Assembly: GCF_900167945.1 (NCBI RefSeq)
Contig: NZ_FUZA01000005.1
Location: 391,816 to 455,815 of the forward strand
Reading direction: 5' to 3'
Source: Dyadobacter psychrophilus
GTDB taxonomy: Bacteria > Bacteroidota > Bacteroidia > Cytophagales > Spirosomataceae
Length of the DNA stretch: 64,000 bases
The notes beneath the pieces are model-generated. The model worked only from the letters and a program-made list of their open reading frames with translations. It was not told the origin of the DNA and did no database searches. The translations under genes and the position numbers were made by a program. Shown one piece after another: positions 1-9,377 of this stretch (position 1 is the stretch's first letter; each line of letters opens with the position of its first letter).

Positions 1-2275
1 GCAATGCCGGTAACAAAATAAGGTTCGTACACATGGCTACAAGCAGAGTGATGGAAACCATGACGCCCATTGCGGCCGTTCCTCCGAAGCTTGATGCCGA
101 GAAGATGGAGAATCCGCAAAACAAGATAACCGCTGTATAAATCATGCTTAATCCGGTTCCGAAAATGGACTGTGTGACAGCCTGTGACGGTGTAAGACCA
201 TTTTTGTAAAGCTCCTCGCGATATCTGGTCAGGAAATAAACGGTTCCATCTGAGGCGATACCGAATGTAATACTAAAAATGAGAATGGTGGTAGGCTTGA
301 AATAAATGCCGAAATAACCCATTATGCCGGCAGTAAGCGCCAGAGGAATAAGGCAGGGCAACTTGGAAAGCAGGATGATGGGTATAGACCTGAAAAGCAC
401 CATTCCTACGATAGCAATTAACACAATCGCGATCAGCAAGCTTTCATAAAGATTGCTTAATAAATAATCATTACTTTTTAGAAAAACCAGGCTATGACCA
501 GTTAGGCTCACTTTGTATTTCGCGGGACTGAAAATAGAGTCAACTTTCGGACGGATCTTTTGCATCAACTCCTTAATCCGCTCAGAACCAACGTCGGCCA
601 TTTGAAAGCTCACGCGTGTTACGCTTTTGTCTTTATTTAAAAACGCATTCAACTGCTTGGCCGCACCTTGCTGGTCCTGCACATAACCTGTGAGTTTGTT
701 TAATTCCAAAACACCCGGTAACGCATAATATTTAGCGTCGCCGCCGCGATACGATTGATATAAAAAACGTGAAGCTTCGACAACGGAAAGCGGTTTGGAA
801 AACTCCGGAAACTTGGCCATTTCGTTTTGAAATGATTTGATTTTGTAGAGAACCTCTGCCTGATCCGCGAAAATTCCATTGGGTTGTTTTGTGTCGATCA
901 TAACTTCAAACGGCAGGACGCCATTGAAGTTTTTTTCAAAAAATCGTAAATCCGTATAAACAACATCTTTCTTGGGAAGGTCATCGACTACATAACCAAT
1001 CGTTTTGATTTTGGTCATTCCAAAGGCAGACACAATAATCAGCACAACCATCGCGATATATATTTCCTTGCGGCGGTTGTGAACCAGGAAATCAACTTTT
1101 TTGAGGAAACCGGAAGCCCATCTTCCGTCAAGATGCTTTAAATGGCGCGCTTTCGGAACGCTCATATAATGCAGCGTTATTGGCAAAAGGAGCAGGCAAA
1201 GCACGTAAGTTGCCATCACGCTAATCGCAGCGACAACGCCGAATTCCACAAGCAGAATGCTGTTGGTGAAGTAAAAAACCCCAAATCCGATCGCTGTGGT
1301 CATGTTTGCCAAAAAAGTGGACAAACCAATCTGCCGGATCATTTCCAGCAATGCTTCATCCTTATTGTTGTGCGATCGGAGTTCAACCTGATATTTGTTG
1401 ATCAGAAAAACGCAGTTGGGCACGCCTATGACGATCAATAATGGTGGAAGAAGACCGGTAAGCGCTGTAATTTTATAATTAAAGAGATGCAGAATCCCGA
1501 CCGAGAAAATCACACCGATCAGCACTACAACAATCGATAACAGTGTAAGTCTGAGGGACCTGAAAAACGCCCAAAGGATCAGTAACGTGACGAAAACGGC
1601 CAATCCCATAAACAACTCCATTTCTCCGGAGATCTTTTTCATGTTTACCGTACGAATGTAAGGCATACCGGAATAATGCAGATCGGTCTGGTATTTGGTG
1701 GCAAATTCCTCAGCCATCGCTTCGATGTCGCTCACAATGGTAAGCCTGCGTTTGGAATTCAGTTCCTTGTCGTTGAATGTTACGACAATGAGGGTTGCAT
1801 TTGTTTTGCTATTAAGGATCAATCCCTCATAAATAGGCAGGTTAGCAATTCGTTTTTTTATGCTGTCCGCTTCTGCCTGCGTAGACGGGATCTGCTTAAT
1901 GACCGGGGCGACGTCAAATTTTCTCAGACTGTCGTTGCGGTTGATTTGATAGACATTAGCGAGCGAAAGCACATTTTTAATGCCTTCGGTGTCTTTGATA
2001 CGCTGGGTAAGCTTGCACCAATCGCGGAATTTGTTGATTTCGAACAGCTGTGGGTCCTGCCAGCCGATGACCATGACGCTGCCGTCTTCACCGAATAGTT
2101 TTCTGAAATCCTGATATTCTTTTTCTACCGGATCATTAGACGGCAATATCCGGGCGAAGTTGTAAGATAGTTCGATCTTGCTCGCTTCATAAGCCATGAA
2201 AATCGTTGAAACGAACACCAATGCAACCCACAAAAGCCGGTAGCGGATAATGCAAGTTGCTATTTTATTCCACAT
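1..2275 (-). CDS. RND/MMPL-family exporter, 3' end outside window
   Basis: This is the first 758 residues of a large inner-membrane transporter of the RND superfamily (MMPL / HAE3-like), probably exporting lipids or hydrophobic compounds using the proton gradient. The ATG at 2275 is followed by a cytoplasmic stub and a first membrane helix (about residues 12-30), a long periplasmic loop, then a block of five or six hydrophobic helices including a run near LLPPLLIVIGVP. A second periplasmic loop and a second helix block follow, containing ITFGIASDGTVYFLTRYREE, which is the typical MMPL helix 4 region. The duplicated loop-plus-helices layout is diagnostic of the family. The gene reads off the left edge, so its C-terminus is not visible. 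No adaptor or outer-membrane partner lies on this side. The substrate is unknown. Confidence 0.88.
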   Translation of the reverse strand, partial: MWNKIATCIIRYRLLWVALVFVSTIFMAYEASKIELSYNFARILPSNDPVEKEYQDFRKLFGEDGSVMVIGWQDPQLFEINKFRDWCKLTQRIKDTEGIKNVLSLANVYQINRNDSLRKFDVAPVIKQIPSTQAEADSIKKRIANLPIYEGLILNSKTNATLIVVTFNDKELNSKRRLTIVSDIEAMAEEFATKYQTDLHYSGMPYIRTVNMKKISGEMELFMGLAVFVTLLILWAFFRSLRLTLLSIVVVLIGVIFSVGILHLFNYKITALTGLLPPLLIVIGVPNCVFLINKYQVELRSHNNKDEALLEMIRQIGLSTFLANMTTAIGFGVFYFTNSILLVEFGVVAAISVMATYVLCLLLLPITLHYMSVPKARHLKHLDGRWASGFLKKVDFLVHNRRKEIYIAMVVLIIVSAFGMTKIKTIGYVVDDLPKKDVVYTDLRFFEKNFNGVLPFEVMIDTKQPNGIFADQAEVLYKIKSFQNEMAKFPEFSKPLSVVEASRFLYQSYRGGDAKYYALPGVLELNKLTGYVQDQQGAAKQLNAFLNKDKSVTRVSFQMADVGSERIKELMQKIRPKVDSIFSPAKYKVSLTGHSLVFLKSNDYLLSNLYESLLIAIVLIAIVGMVLFRSIPIILLSKLPCLIPLALTAGIMGYFGIYFKPTTILIFSITFGIASDGTVYFLTRYREELYKNGLTPSQAVTQSIFGTGLSMIYTAVILFCGFSIFSASSFGGTAAMGVMVSITLLVAMCTNLILLPAL

Positions 2276-2304
2276 ATTAAGTTAGTCAGTTCCACAAAAA
2301 GTTG

Positions 2305-2312
2305 CAAATATA
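2305..2312 (-). promoter_or_regulatory. -7 box of the RND exporter gene
   Basis: On the minus strand this reads TATATTTG, an exact match to the Bacteroidota -7 consensus TAnnTTTG, about 30 bases upstream of the ATG at 2275. No TTG lies at the expected 19-base spacing, so only the -7 element is supported. Confidence 0.4.
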
Positions 2313-2394
2313 CGGACAGGGAAGAGAAAATGAGACTTTTCAAGAGATATATCCGGCTATGGGAAATGTTTACAAAAGGCGATCCAATTGATTT

Positions 2395-3588
2395 TTAGTG
2401 GCTTTGCAAACCGGCGATTTTTTCTAAATGATGGTAATCGATACCGAAATACTGCCGGGCGTCCCGGATCTTTTTAAGTATAGCAGGCTGGTCGGGTGCA
2501 TTACGCCTATCCTTCGTGCCAACGATCAGGACATTTTTAGGGGTATGCGCGTCCGATATGAATTCGAAGACTTTGGTTTTGTATCCAAAATATTCCAGGA
2601 TCAGTGCACGGATGCCGTCGGTCACCATTTCCGCCTGACGTTCGAGGAAAATCCCGTAACGAGTAAGAAACTGGACATCATTCGCAGTTTTGTTTTTTTC
2701 GATTTCCCGGCGGATCTGTTTGTGACAGCAAGGCGCCACCACGATCAAATCCGAGCCTGCCGAAATTCCTTTGAAAATCGCATCGTCCGTTGCTGTGTCG
2801 CAAGCATGAAGGGCAATGAGCATATTAACGCCTTCGCTGTTGAAATTGTCTATACTGCCTTCCTCGAAATGCAGATTCTTGAAATTGGAATGCTCCGCAA
2901 TGCTGTTACAAAGGGATACGAGGTCCGGACGAAACTCGACGCCCGTCACATGCGCGTCCACATGCAGGACATTTTGTAAATAATCGTAAAGCGCAAAAGT
3001 GAGGTAACCCTTGCCGGAGCCCATATCAGCCACATTCAGTTGCTTGTCAGTTGGGATTTCCTTGATCAGGGCACTCAGAATTTCAATGTAATGATTGATC
3101 TGCCGAAATTTATCCTGCGCTTTTTTGAAAACCGTTCCATCTTTGTCGGTAATGTTCAGCTCATGGAGGTAAGGCTTGTTTCCGCTGCTGATCAGGCGGT
3201 TTTTGCTGTGATCGTGTTCGGGCAGGGGAACTTCTTTGGTTTCAGTCGCCTTCCTTTTCAAGATAACCTTATTATTTTTCAGTATTTCAAATTGCAGTTC
3301 TTCTGAATTGGTAAATAGCGTCGCCACATGAAAATCTGTTCCGACCAGATTTCCAAAAAGCGCTTTAACTTCCTCTAAATTGTAATTTTTAACAATATCC
3401 CTGGTTTTGTAACGGTAGGTGAAGCTGAATTTTTCTTCTTTTTTAATCAGGATCCTTTTAACATAAATATTCTTGAGATTTTCTTCTGATCCGTGATAGT
3501 TTCCCAGCGAAAGCTTGATAAAGGAGTTGTTTGAAATGCTCTGTTCAAATGCGGCAATAAATTCTTCAACTTTTGGCAAAATATTCAT
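2395..3588 (-). CDS. SAM-dependent methyltransferase (Methyltransf_32-like)
   Basis: A 397-residue protein with a Rossmann methyltransferase domain in its second half. Motif I is visible at about residues 185-197 (ADMGSGKGYLTFAL). It is followed by LHACDTATDD (about 260-269) and APCCHKQ (about 285-291). This HACDTATD plus PCCHK signature is typical of the Methyltransf_32 family, which in eukaryotes includes METTL25/RRNAD1-type proteins. The N-terminal 150 residues are specific to the bacterial version and I do not recognise a fold there. The substrate is unknown; an RNA or protein substrate is possible from the family. The ATG at 3588 is the only good start. The histidine kinase gene ends 33 bases upstream on the same strand, so the two may be co-transcribed. 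Confidence 0.8.
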   Translation of the reverse strand: MNILPKVEEFIAAFEQSISNNSFIKLSLGNYHGSEENLKNIYVKRILIKKEEKFSFTYRYKTRDIVKNYNLEEVKALFGNLVGTDFHVATLFTNSEELQFEILKNNKVILKRKATETKEVPLPEHDHSKNRLISSGNKPYLHELNITDKDGTVFKKAQDKFRQINHYIEILSALIKEIPTDKQLNVADMGSGKGYLTFALYDYLQNVLHVDAHVTGVEFRPDLVSLCNSIAEHSNFKNLHFEEGSIDNFNSEGVNMLIALHACDTATDDAIFKGISAGSDLIVVAPCCHKQIRREIEKNKTANDVQFLTRYGIFLERQAEMVTDGIRALILEYFGYKTKVFEFISDAHTPKNVLIVGTKDRRNAPDQPAILKKIRDARQYFGIDYHHLEKIAGLQSH

Positions 3589-3621
3589 AGGTAGGGTGAC
3601 TCTTGATTCAGGCGCTTAACA

Positions 3622-5415
3622 TTAAACGATGGTTTTAGGAATTTCTATATCCACTTTCAAACCATTGGGCTGCTGGCCAATGATCTGCACTTTACCGCGC
3701 AGACTTTCAACCCTGTTTTTTACATTTTTCAGGCCAACACCCTGCCGCGAAGGTTCTACCATACCATTACCATTATCAATGATCGTCAGGTGGATGTTCT
3801 TATGGTTTTCGGTCAGGTTAATGCTGGCTTTATTGGCGCCTGAATGCTTGATAATGTTGTTGGTGAGTTCCAGGACAATGCTGTACAGCTCAAATTCTGT
3901 CTTGTTGTTCAGCCGGTGCGACATGCCCGAAATATTGAAACTGAATTCAATATTCTTATTCTCATTCATCTTGTCGATCAGCCTATGAAGTGCCATTACC
4001 AATCCGTGTTCTTCCAGTTCGGCGGGCATCAGGTTGTGTGACAGGCTACGCACTTCGCGATACGCTGCGCCCACCATTTGGTGTACACTTTCGTAAATTT
4101 TCTGTTCTTCCGGCGACAGCACTTTTTTGTCTATCCCAAACAAATACCAGTTTAAAGAAGCCAGCGTGCCGCCCAGATTGTCGTGTAATTCGGCTGCAAC
4201 GCGCTTGCGTTCAATGGCTTGTCCCCGCGCCATAGCTTCTCTGATCTCGGCATTTTTCCTCCGCAGCTTTTTGTTATTAAACCATAAAAAGGCAGCAAAA
4301 CCAATGATCAGACACGAGAAGCCGATTAAGAATCGCTGGACAGTGCGTTGTTCGGCGATGATCTTTTCCTGTATTTCAGAATCCATGATCTGGTTATCGT
4401 AGCTCAGCTGATACATGGTGTACTGTCGCTGCACATATTCCGTATGCAGCATACGGCGGTTGAAAATGACCTTTTCCATGTAATCGAGGGCCTGCTGGAA
4501 CATTTTCTTGTTCTTGTACGCGCGTGCAAGCGAGAGCAACGCCCAATTGGTTTGCTGTGACGAATGAAATATGGTTGAGTAATCCAGCGCCCTCGCCGCG
4601 GTTTCAATAGCGAGATCATTCTGCTGGCTCAGGCAGTAAATATTCGCCAGATCATTCAGCACGTTCAACTCGCCGTAGCGATTGTTTATTTTTTGAAAAA
4701 GGACGAGCGAACGTTTTAATAATTCCTCAGCTTCTTTTCCCTCCTTTTTTACAACATGCAGGTAACCTCGGTTTTGAAGCACCGTTGCGCGTCCCCAGTC
4801 AGAATTCATCTTGTCAAATCGTGCGTACGCCTCGTCGTAATAGGGAATAGCCTCTGCATACATTCCCTTTTCCCGGTACGAATTCCCCAGATTATCCAGG
4901 CAGGTCGCGGCGGCGCTATCCTCACCAAGTTCTTCAAATATGGCTATGGCCTGCCTGTAATTGATCCGGGCAGAATCCCATTGCCGGTATTCAGAATAAC
5001 TTTCGGCTAAAAATCGCTTTGCGTGCGCTGTATAGAGCGGCATGTTTTTGGACAAAGTCATGGTTTCATTGGAAAGCTCCCGAAGCACGTCGTAGCTGCC
5101 ATCCAATAAATAGTAGGTGCTTAACAAGTTGTAAGCCAGTATTTTGCCTTTGCTCCATTGATGTTTTTGAGAGAGCCTCAGCACATGTTTAGCATAGAAC
5201 ATTGCTTTCTCGGCATCCTGAAAGAGATATTCTTTCGCAAACTGGTGATATTTCAAAATGAGGACGGTGTCTTCTGCAAAACCCGCCACAGGGATAGATT
5301 CAACGATTTCTTTTTTTTGAGAAACAGGTGTATCGCCGGAACCAGAAGTACAACGACTTCCGCTCGCCAGCGTTGCCAATGACAAAATCGTTAATAATCT
5401 GTACAAGTTACCCAT
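3622..5415 (-). CDS. TPR-containing sensor histidine kinase (HisKA_3 type)
   Basis: A 597-residue membrane sensor kinase. An N-terminal hydrophobic signal segment is followed by an all-helical periplasmic region of TPR-like repeats (about residues 70-330), one membrane helix (about 361-380), a short coiled linker and the kinase core. The phosphoacceptor box AAELHDNLGG places the histidine near residue 411, and the HATPase_c domain shows NNIIKHSGA and DNGNGM. This is the NarX/LiaS-type (HisKA_3) architecture, which normally pairs with a LuxR/NarL-type regulator. None is adjacent, so it looks like an orphan. A longer reading frame starts with TTG at 5451, but the ATG at 5415 gives a better signal peptide (MGNLYRLLTILSLATLASGS). 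A cysteine follows, but the preceding residues do not fit a lipobox well. The signal sensed is unknown. Confidence 0.85.
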   Translation of the reverse strand: MGNLYRLLTILSLATLASGSRCTSGSGDTPVSQKKEIVESIPVAGFAEDTVLILKYHQFAKEYLFQDAEKAMFYAKHVLRLSQKHQWSKGKILAYNLLSTYYLLDGSYDVLRELSNETMTLSKNMPLYTAHAKRFLAESYSEYRQWDSARINYRQAIAIFEELGEDSAAATCLDNLGNSYREKGMYAEAIPYYDEAYARFDKMNSDWGRATVLQNRGYLHVVKKEGKEAEELLKRSLVLFQKINNRYGELNVLNDLANIYCLSQQNDLAIETAARALDYSTIFHSSQQTNWALLSLARAYKNKKMFQQALDYMEKVIFNRRMLHTEYVQRQYTMYQLSYDNQIMDSEIQEKIIAEQRTVQRFLIGFSCLIIGFAAFLWFNNKKLRRKNAEIREAMARGQAIERKRVAAELHDNLGGTLASLNWYLFGIDKKVLSPEEQKIYESVHQMVGAAYREVRSLSHNLMPAELEEHGLVMALHRLIDKMNENKNIEFSFNISGMSHRLNNKTEFELYSIVLELTNNIIKHSGANKASINLTENHKNIHLTIIDNGNGMVEPSRQGVGLKNVKNRVESLRGKVQIIGQQPNGLKVDIEIPKTIV

Positions 5416-5581
5416 AAATGAGACTGCCGCTACGGGTAAAATGAGCCGCAAGACGCGGCAATTGCAGAATTTTCATAGAGTCGTCGAGCGTGGGTTAACT
5501 ACCAAAGATAAAAAGTTCTTGCAAAAAGCGCAGGATAATTTTGCTTTTTCAGCGAGAGGAGTACTAAAATTCCTGTAAAAA

Positions 5582-6208
5582 TTACAATTTGCTCACAAAA
5601 ATATTGCCTTTTAAATAAAATCGGTATAGCGAATCCACGCCAACATTGATTCCAATGCGTTTAGAGGTGCCAACGTCCGGATTGTGGATCACACGATCAT
5701 TGATATACAGTGGCCTTTTGTCCAATAATATGTTGTTATGTGCGGATCTTTCGATACCCATTGCCCTGGCAAGATTCCCCGGGCCTTTACACAAATCACT
5801 CAATTTCAAGGGTTTTTTGCGCAACTTGGGGGCGTTTCTGCCTGGAATAAGCTGCCGGCGCAGTTCCATTAATTCAATCCCATTAACCGGCTGTAACGCA
5901 CGGATGAGCACAGCCTCACCAATTCCTTCCTTATTGCTGACTACATTGAAGCATTCATACATACCATAGATCAGGTAAACGTAACTTGTTCCTGCGATGC
6001 CGTACATGGGTTCCGTGCGCGTAGTGCGCCTGTTGTATGCGTGGCAAGCCGGATCGTCGCAAAGGTAAGCCTCCGTCTCTACAATTATTCCGCTGGAAAC
6101 TCCGTCCGGACTCTCATGTACAAGCTCGCAGCCTATCAATTTTTCTGCGAGCGTGCGCGTATCGTAGGCGCTATAAAAAGATAATGGCAGTATACTTTCC
6201 GGCGTCAA
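5582..6208 (-). CDS. DNA-3-methyladenine glycosylase (AAG/MPG family)
   Basis: A 208-residue base-excision repair enzyme of the alkyladenine glycosylase family, which flips out and removes alkylated purines such as 3-methyladenine and hypoxanthine. Family features seen are the conserved VETEAYL, DPACHAYNRRTTR, MYGIAGTSYVYLIYGMYECFN and GEAVLIRALQP segments, and a CKGPGNLARAMGI region near the C-terminus. The length is normal for the family. The start appears to be TTG at 6208, which directly follows the stop of yicC (TAATTG), so the genes are translationally linked; no in-frame ATG lies near the N-terminus. The position downstream of yicC and pdxA suggests a housekeeping operon rather than an alkylation-inducible regulon. 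Confidence 0.9.
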   Translation of the reverse strand: MTPESILPLSFYSAYDTRTLAEKLIGCELVHESPDGVSSGIIVETEAYLCDDPACHAYNRRTTRTEPMYGIAGTSYVYLIYGMYECFNVVSNKEGIGEAVLIRALQPVNGIELMELRRQLIPGRNAPKLRKKPLKLSDLCKGPGNLARAMGIERSAHNNILLDKRPLYINDRVIHNPDVGTSKRIGINVGVDSLYRFYLKGNIFVSKL

Positions 6209-7096
6209 TTAAATGATGTTCATGGTTTGTTCCTTGATCTTTTCAAGCTCATCTTTCATCTGAACAACCAAATGCTGAATGGTCGCATCGTTCGCCTTGG
6301 AACCGATGGTGTTGATTTCCCGGCCGATTTCCTGCGCGATGAAGTTCAACTTTTTACCATTGCTTTCAGGCGATTGCAATGTTTCGGTAAAATAGGTAAG
6401 GTGATTAGCAAGCCGGATCTTCTCCTCTGATATATCAAATTTTTCAACATAATAGATCAGTTCCTGTTCAAAGCGGTTGGTGTCGAAATTATCGTCAGCC
6501 AGAAGCTCCCTAACCTGTTTTTCGAGCCGCTCGCGAACCGCCGGAATGCGTAGTTTGTCTTGCTCGGCAACACTGTCGAGTAATGTTTGAATGGTGTTAA
6601 TGTATTCCGTGAACTTGTCGGAGGTCATTTTTCCTTCCTGCTCCCTGAAAACCGAGCATTTACGAATGGCTTCTAAAACGGCCACCTTGATCTGCGTCCA
6701 GTCGTTTTCTTTGCTGGAATCATCGACCGTTTCGTTATTATAAGCATTAGGCATCTGCAAAGCAATGCGCAATAATTCGGTTGCATCGGGAATGAATCCC
6801 AGGTCGGTGGCAGTTGTTGAAAGGTCTGTGTAGTAAGCATTTACCAATGCTTTGTTAACAGAAGTTGAAGCTACGGTTTTTCCAACCGGCTGTACGGAAA
6901 GAGTGAACTCAACTTTTCCGCGTTCAAGCGATTGGGTCAGCAAGTTGCGGATCTCAATTTCGCGGTCCGAAAAATTCCTTGGAATGCGGCAATAGATGTC
7001 CAGAAACTTCGAATTAAGCGTTTTTATCTCAACCGTGACATTTATTGATTCGGATTCGATGTTGGATACACCGTATCCGGTCATTGATTTTAACAT
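6209..7096 (-). CDS. yicC: YicC family endoribonuclease-like protein
   Basis: A 295-residue YicC family protein. It begins MLKSMTGYG, the family's hallmark N-terminus, so the ATG at 7096 is chosen over an upstream TTG at 7159 that would add 21 unrelated residues. The C-terminal DUF1732 region is recognisable by FIAQEIGREINTIGSKAND followed by a helix with VVQMKDELEKIKEQ. In E. coli YicC has been linked to RNA decay as an oligomeric endoribonuclease; the role here is by homology. The gene sits between pdxA upstream and the glycosylase downstream, with zero spacing to the latter. Confidence 0.92.
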   Translation of the reverse strand: MLKSMTGYGVSNIESESINVTVEIKTLNSKFLDIYCRIPRNFSDREIEIRNLLTQSLERGKVEFTLSVQPVGKTVASTSVNKALVNAYYTDLSTTATDLGFIPDATELLRIALQMPNAYNNETVDDSSKENDWTQIKVAVLEAIRKCSVFREQEGKMTSDKFTEYINTIQTLLDSVAEQDKLRIPAVRERLEKQVRELLADDNFDTNRFEQELIYYVEKFDISEEKIRLANHLTYFTETLQSPESNGKKLNFIAQEIGREINTIGSKANDATIQHLVVQMKDELEKIKEQTMNII

Positions 7097-7162
7097 TAGT
7101 ATTTGATCTAGGTATAAATGAGTAAAGGGTTGCCTTGCCAACGGGCGACAGACAGCCAAATG

Positions 7163-8272
7163 TTAGTTGTTAAAGCGCTGCTTTCCCCCGGATTTCGCGG
7201 GATGCTGGCTTTCAGATTGTTGCGGTTTCGAGATTAATGCATTCTTATCAATATCTTCATTCACAACCCTAAACCGGGAAACGTCGCATGCAAGATAAAT
7301 TGCCTGCAATAATGAGCCAGGCTCGGCAATATTTTTTCCGGCGATGTTATAGGCAGTTCCGTGATCCGGCGAAGTTCTTACGGCTGAAAGTCCGGCAGTG
7401 AAATTAACGCCTTCATTGAAAGCCAATGTTTTAAATGGGATTAATCCCTGGTCGTGATACATGGCTAAAACTGCGTCATACTGCTTGTAAGTAGCGGCTG
7501 CAAAGAATCCATCTGCCGGGAACGGACCGAAAACAAGATTTCCTTTTTCTTTGAAATTTTTGATTACGGGTTCAATTACATCGATTTCTTCGCTTCCTAA
7601 CAAACCATTTTCGCCTGCATGTGGATTTAGTCCAAGCACGGCCAATTTGGGTTTTTTTATACCAAAATCGCCTTTCAATGATTGGAGCATCTGCTCGATT
7701 TTGGCCGTGAGCTTTTCGGCGGTAACATTTGAACTAACCTTTTCCAGAGGAATATGTCCTGATAAAACGCCCACGCGTAATTCACCCGAAACCATGAACA
7801 TCAGCGCATCTTCTTTTCCAAAAGATTGAGCAAGAAATTCGGTATGTCCCGGAAATTTGAAATCCTCATTTTGAATGTTGTCCTTATTGATCGGACCTGT
7901 TACCAAGGCTTGAATTTTCCCTTCTTTCAGGTCTTCCACAGCTCTTTTTAATGATGCATAAGATCCCTGGCCTGCTTCTGCTGTTATCTTACCAGGCTGA
8001 ACTTCGGTTTGATGGTCATGCCAGCAAGTAATGACATTGGTCAGCTTCAGGTTTGCCTGCTCTGCTTTTTGAATACCATGCAAAGTCCAATCCTTCATTT
8101 CCAAAAGATTGCGGTATTGATTCAGAACACGCAGTGAACCGTAAATAATGGGTGTGCACAATTTTGCTAACTGATTCCCTTCTAATGCTTTAAGTATAAC
8201 TTCGGGGCCAATCCCGTTGTAATCGCCTATTGTAATTCCTATGACGGGTTTATCGCTGATTTGATCGCTCAT
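7163..8272 (-). CDS. pdxA: 4-hydroxythreonine-4-phosphate dehydrogenase
   Basis: PdxA oxidises 4-phosphohydroxy-L-threonine with NAD+ to the unstable precursor that PdxJ condenses into pyridoxine 5'-phosphate (vitamin B6, DXP-dependent route). Family features include the N-terminal ITIGDYNGIGPEV, the metal-binding histidines in FPGHTEFLA, LNPHAGENG and AMYHDQGLIPFK, and the ending motif RTSPDHGTAYNIAG. The protein is 369 residues, slightly longer than usual because of a polar, glutamine- and lysine-rich tail of about 25 residues after the folded core. The ATG at 8272 is well supported. The gene is divergent from the 2-hydroxyacid dehydrogenase at 8368. PdxB-type enzymes belong to the same pathway, which makes that neighbour interesting. 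Confidence 0.95.
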   Translation of the reverse strand: MSDQISDKPVIGITIGDYNGIGPEVILKALEGNQLAKLCTPIIYGSLRVLNQYRNLLEMKDWTLHGIQKAEQANLKLTNVITCWHDHQTEVQPGKITAEAGQGSYASLKRAVEDLKEGKIQALVTGPINKDNIQNEDFKFPGHTEFLAQSFGKEDALMFMVSGELRVGVLSGHIPLEKVSSNVTAEKLTAKIEQMLQSLKGDFGIKKPKLAVLGLNPHAGENGLLGSEEIDVIEPVIKNFKEKGNLVFGPFPADGFFAAATYKQYDAVLAMYHDQGLIPFKTLAFNEGVNFTAGLSAVRTSPDHGTAYNIAGKNIAEPGSLLQAIYLACDVSRFRVVNEDIDKNALISKPQQSESQHPAKSGGKQRFNN

Positions 8273-8317
8273 GTAGGTTAAATGCTATTGTAACTGTTCT
8301 TCTCAGTAATTCTGTAT

Positions 8318-8325
8318 TACTTTTG
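8318..8325 (+). promoter_or_regulatory. -7 box for the 2-hydroxyacid dehydrogenase
   Basis: TACTTTTG matches the Bacteroidota -7 consensus TAnnTTTG exactly, 42 bases before the ATG at 8368. No TTG is at the expected -33 position. Confidence 0.4.
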
Positions 8326-8367
8326 CGCAATGTTTGACCGGCAAGTTACAAAAAATCCCGTGCTCCT

Positions 8368-9294
8368 ATGAAAATCCTGATCGCAGACTCCATGCATCCC
8401 TCTCTTTTTGAAATGTTGCGGGATCAAGGCTGGGATTATTCCTATCATCCTGAATTCCGTCGGGAAGACATTTTAACTAATATTTCCGGTTACGAAGGGC
8501 TCATTATCCGTAGTAAAACCATTGTGGATGAAGAAATGCTCGCCGCGGCGACACAACTACGTTTCATCGCCAGGGCAGGGGCGGGGCTGGACCTCATTGA
8601 TCTTGAAGCTGCGGCAAAGCGGCAAATAGAGGTTTTCCACGCAGGGAAGGGAAATCGCGACGCGGTAGCTGAGCATGCGCTGGGAATGCTTCTCGCGCTT
8701 TTCAACAACATATTAAGGGCCGATCGGGAAGTGCGCAACGGAACGTGGGACCGGGAAGGCAACCGTGGCGTGGAGCTGATGAAAAAAACCGTCGGTATTA
8801 TCGGTTATGGCAACAATGGTTCGGCAACGGCGCAACGGCTAAGTGGATTTGGCTGCCGGGTGCTTGCGTATGACAAGTATCGTGACCATTATGGCGATAT
8901 GTACGCCACGGAATCAAGTATGGAAGAGATTATGCAGGAAGCCGATGTGCTGAGCCTTCACATTCCACTAACGGAGGTCACACGCTACTTGATCAATGAT
9001 GATTTTGTTGACAATTTTTCCAAACCTTTCTATCTGGTCAATCTTTCGCGCGGAGAAACGGTGAGTCTGGATGCAGTTGTAAAAGGGCTGAAATCAGGAA
9101 AGATCCTGGGCGCTTGTCTGGATGTTCTGGAAAATGAGAAAATTAACAAACTCACCCCTGCGCAGCAGGAAGTGTTCGACTATTTGCGGAAAGCTGATAA
9201 TGTTGTACTAACGCCGCATATCGGAGGCTGGACGCATGAGAGTTATGTGCGGATCAATGAAGTGCTTGTGGAGCAGATTAAGAGGTGGCTATAA
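8368..9294 (+). CDS. D-isomer 2-hydroxyacid dehydrogenase (SerA/PdxB-like)
   Basis: A 308-residue NAD-dependent D-2-hydroxyacid dehydrogenase. The Rossmann glycine motif VGIIGYGNNGSA lies mid-protein. The catalytic triad is visible as Arg in NLSRGETV, Glu in LDVLENEK and His in TPHIGGW. There is no C-terminal ACT domain, so it is a short form of 3-phosphoglycerate dehydrogenase or a related enzyme. SerA (serine synthesis) and PdxB (4-phosphoerythronate dehydrogenase, two steps before PdxA) are both plausible. The divergent position opposite pdxA gives weak support to a vitamin B6 role, but short SerA homologues are common in Bacteroidota. Exact specificity is not decided by sequence. Confidence 0.87.
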   Translation: MKILIADSMHPSLFEMLRDQGWDYSYHPEFRREDILTNISGYEGLIIRSKTIVDEEMLAAATQLRFIARAGAGLDLIDLEAAAKRQIEVFHAGKGNRDAVAEHALGMLLALFNNILRADREVRNGTWDREGNRGVELMKKTVGIIGYGNNGSATAQRLSGFGCRVLAYDKYRDHYGDMYATESSMEEIMQEADVLSLHIPLTEVTRYLINDDFVDNFSKPFYLVNLSRGETVSLDAVVKGLKSGKILGACLDVLENEKINKLTPAQQEVFDYLRKADNVVLTPHIGGWTHESYVRINEVLVEQIKRWL

Positions 9295-9322
9295 ACAAAA
9301 TTTCGAACTGGCTATAAACAAA
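9286..9322 (+). repeat. 14-bp direct repeat over the dehydrogenase stop codon
   Basis: TGGCTATAAACAAA occurs at 9286-9299 and again at 9309-9322, 23 bases apart. The first copy contains the stop codon of the dehydrogenase gene. It looks like a small local duplication; no function is evident. Confidence 0.6.
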
Positions 9323-9324
9323 TA

Positions 9325-9343
9325 TGCCGACCAAAGGTCGGCA
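9325..9343. terminator. Hairpin between convergent genes
   Basis: TGCCGACC (9325-9332), a three-base AAA loop and GGTCGGCA (9336-9343) form a perfect 8-bp stem between the convergent dehydrogenase and L25 genes. No long T tract follows, so it may be a weak bidirectional terminator. Confidence 0.5.
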
Positions 9344-9377
9344 CGTTTGCATCTATTAGCCATGAAAAATAAAATAC

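Noticed and set aside
3622..5415. Lipoprotein signal on the TPR histidine kinase
   Set aside because: A cysteine follows the hydrophobic segment, but the residues before it (GSR) do not fit the lipobox.
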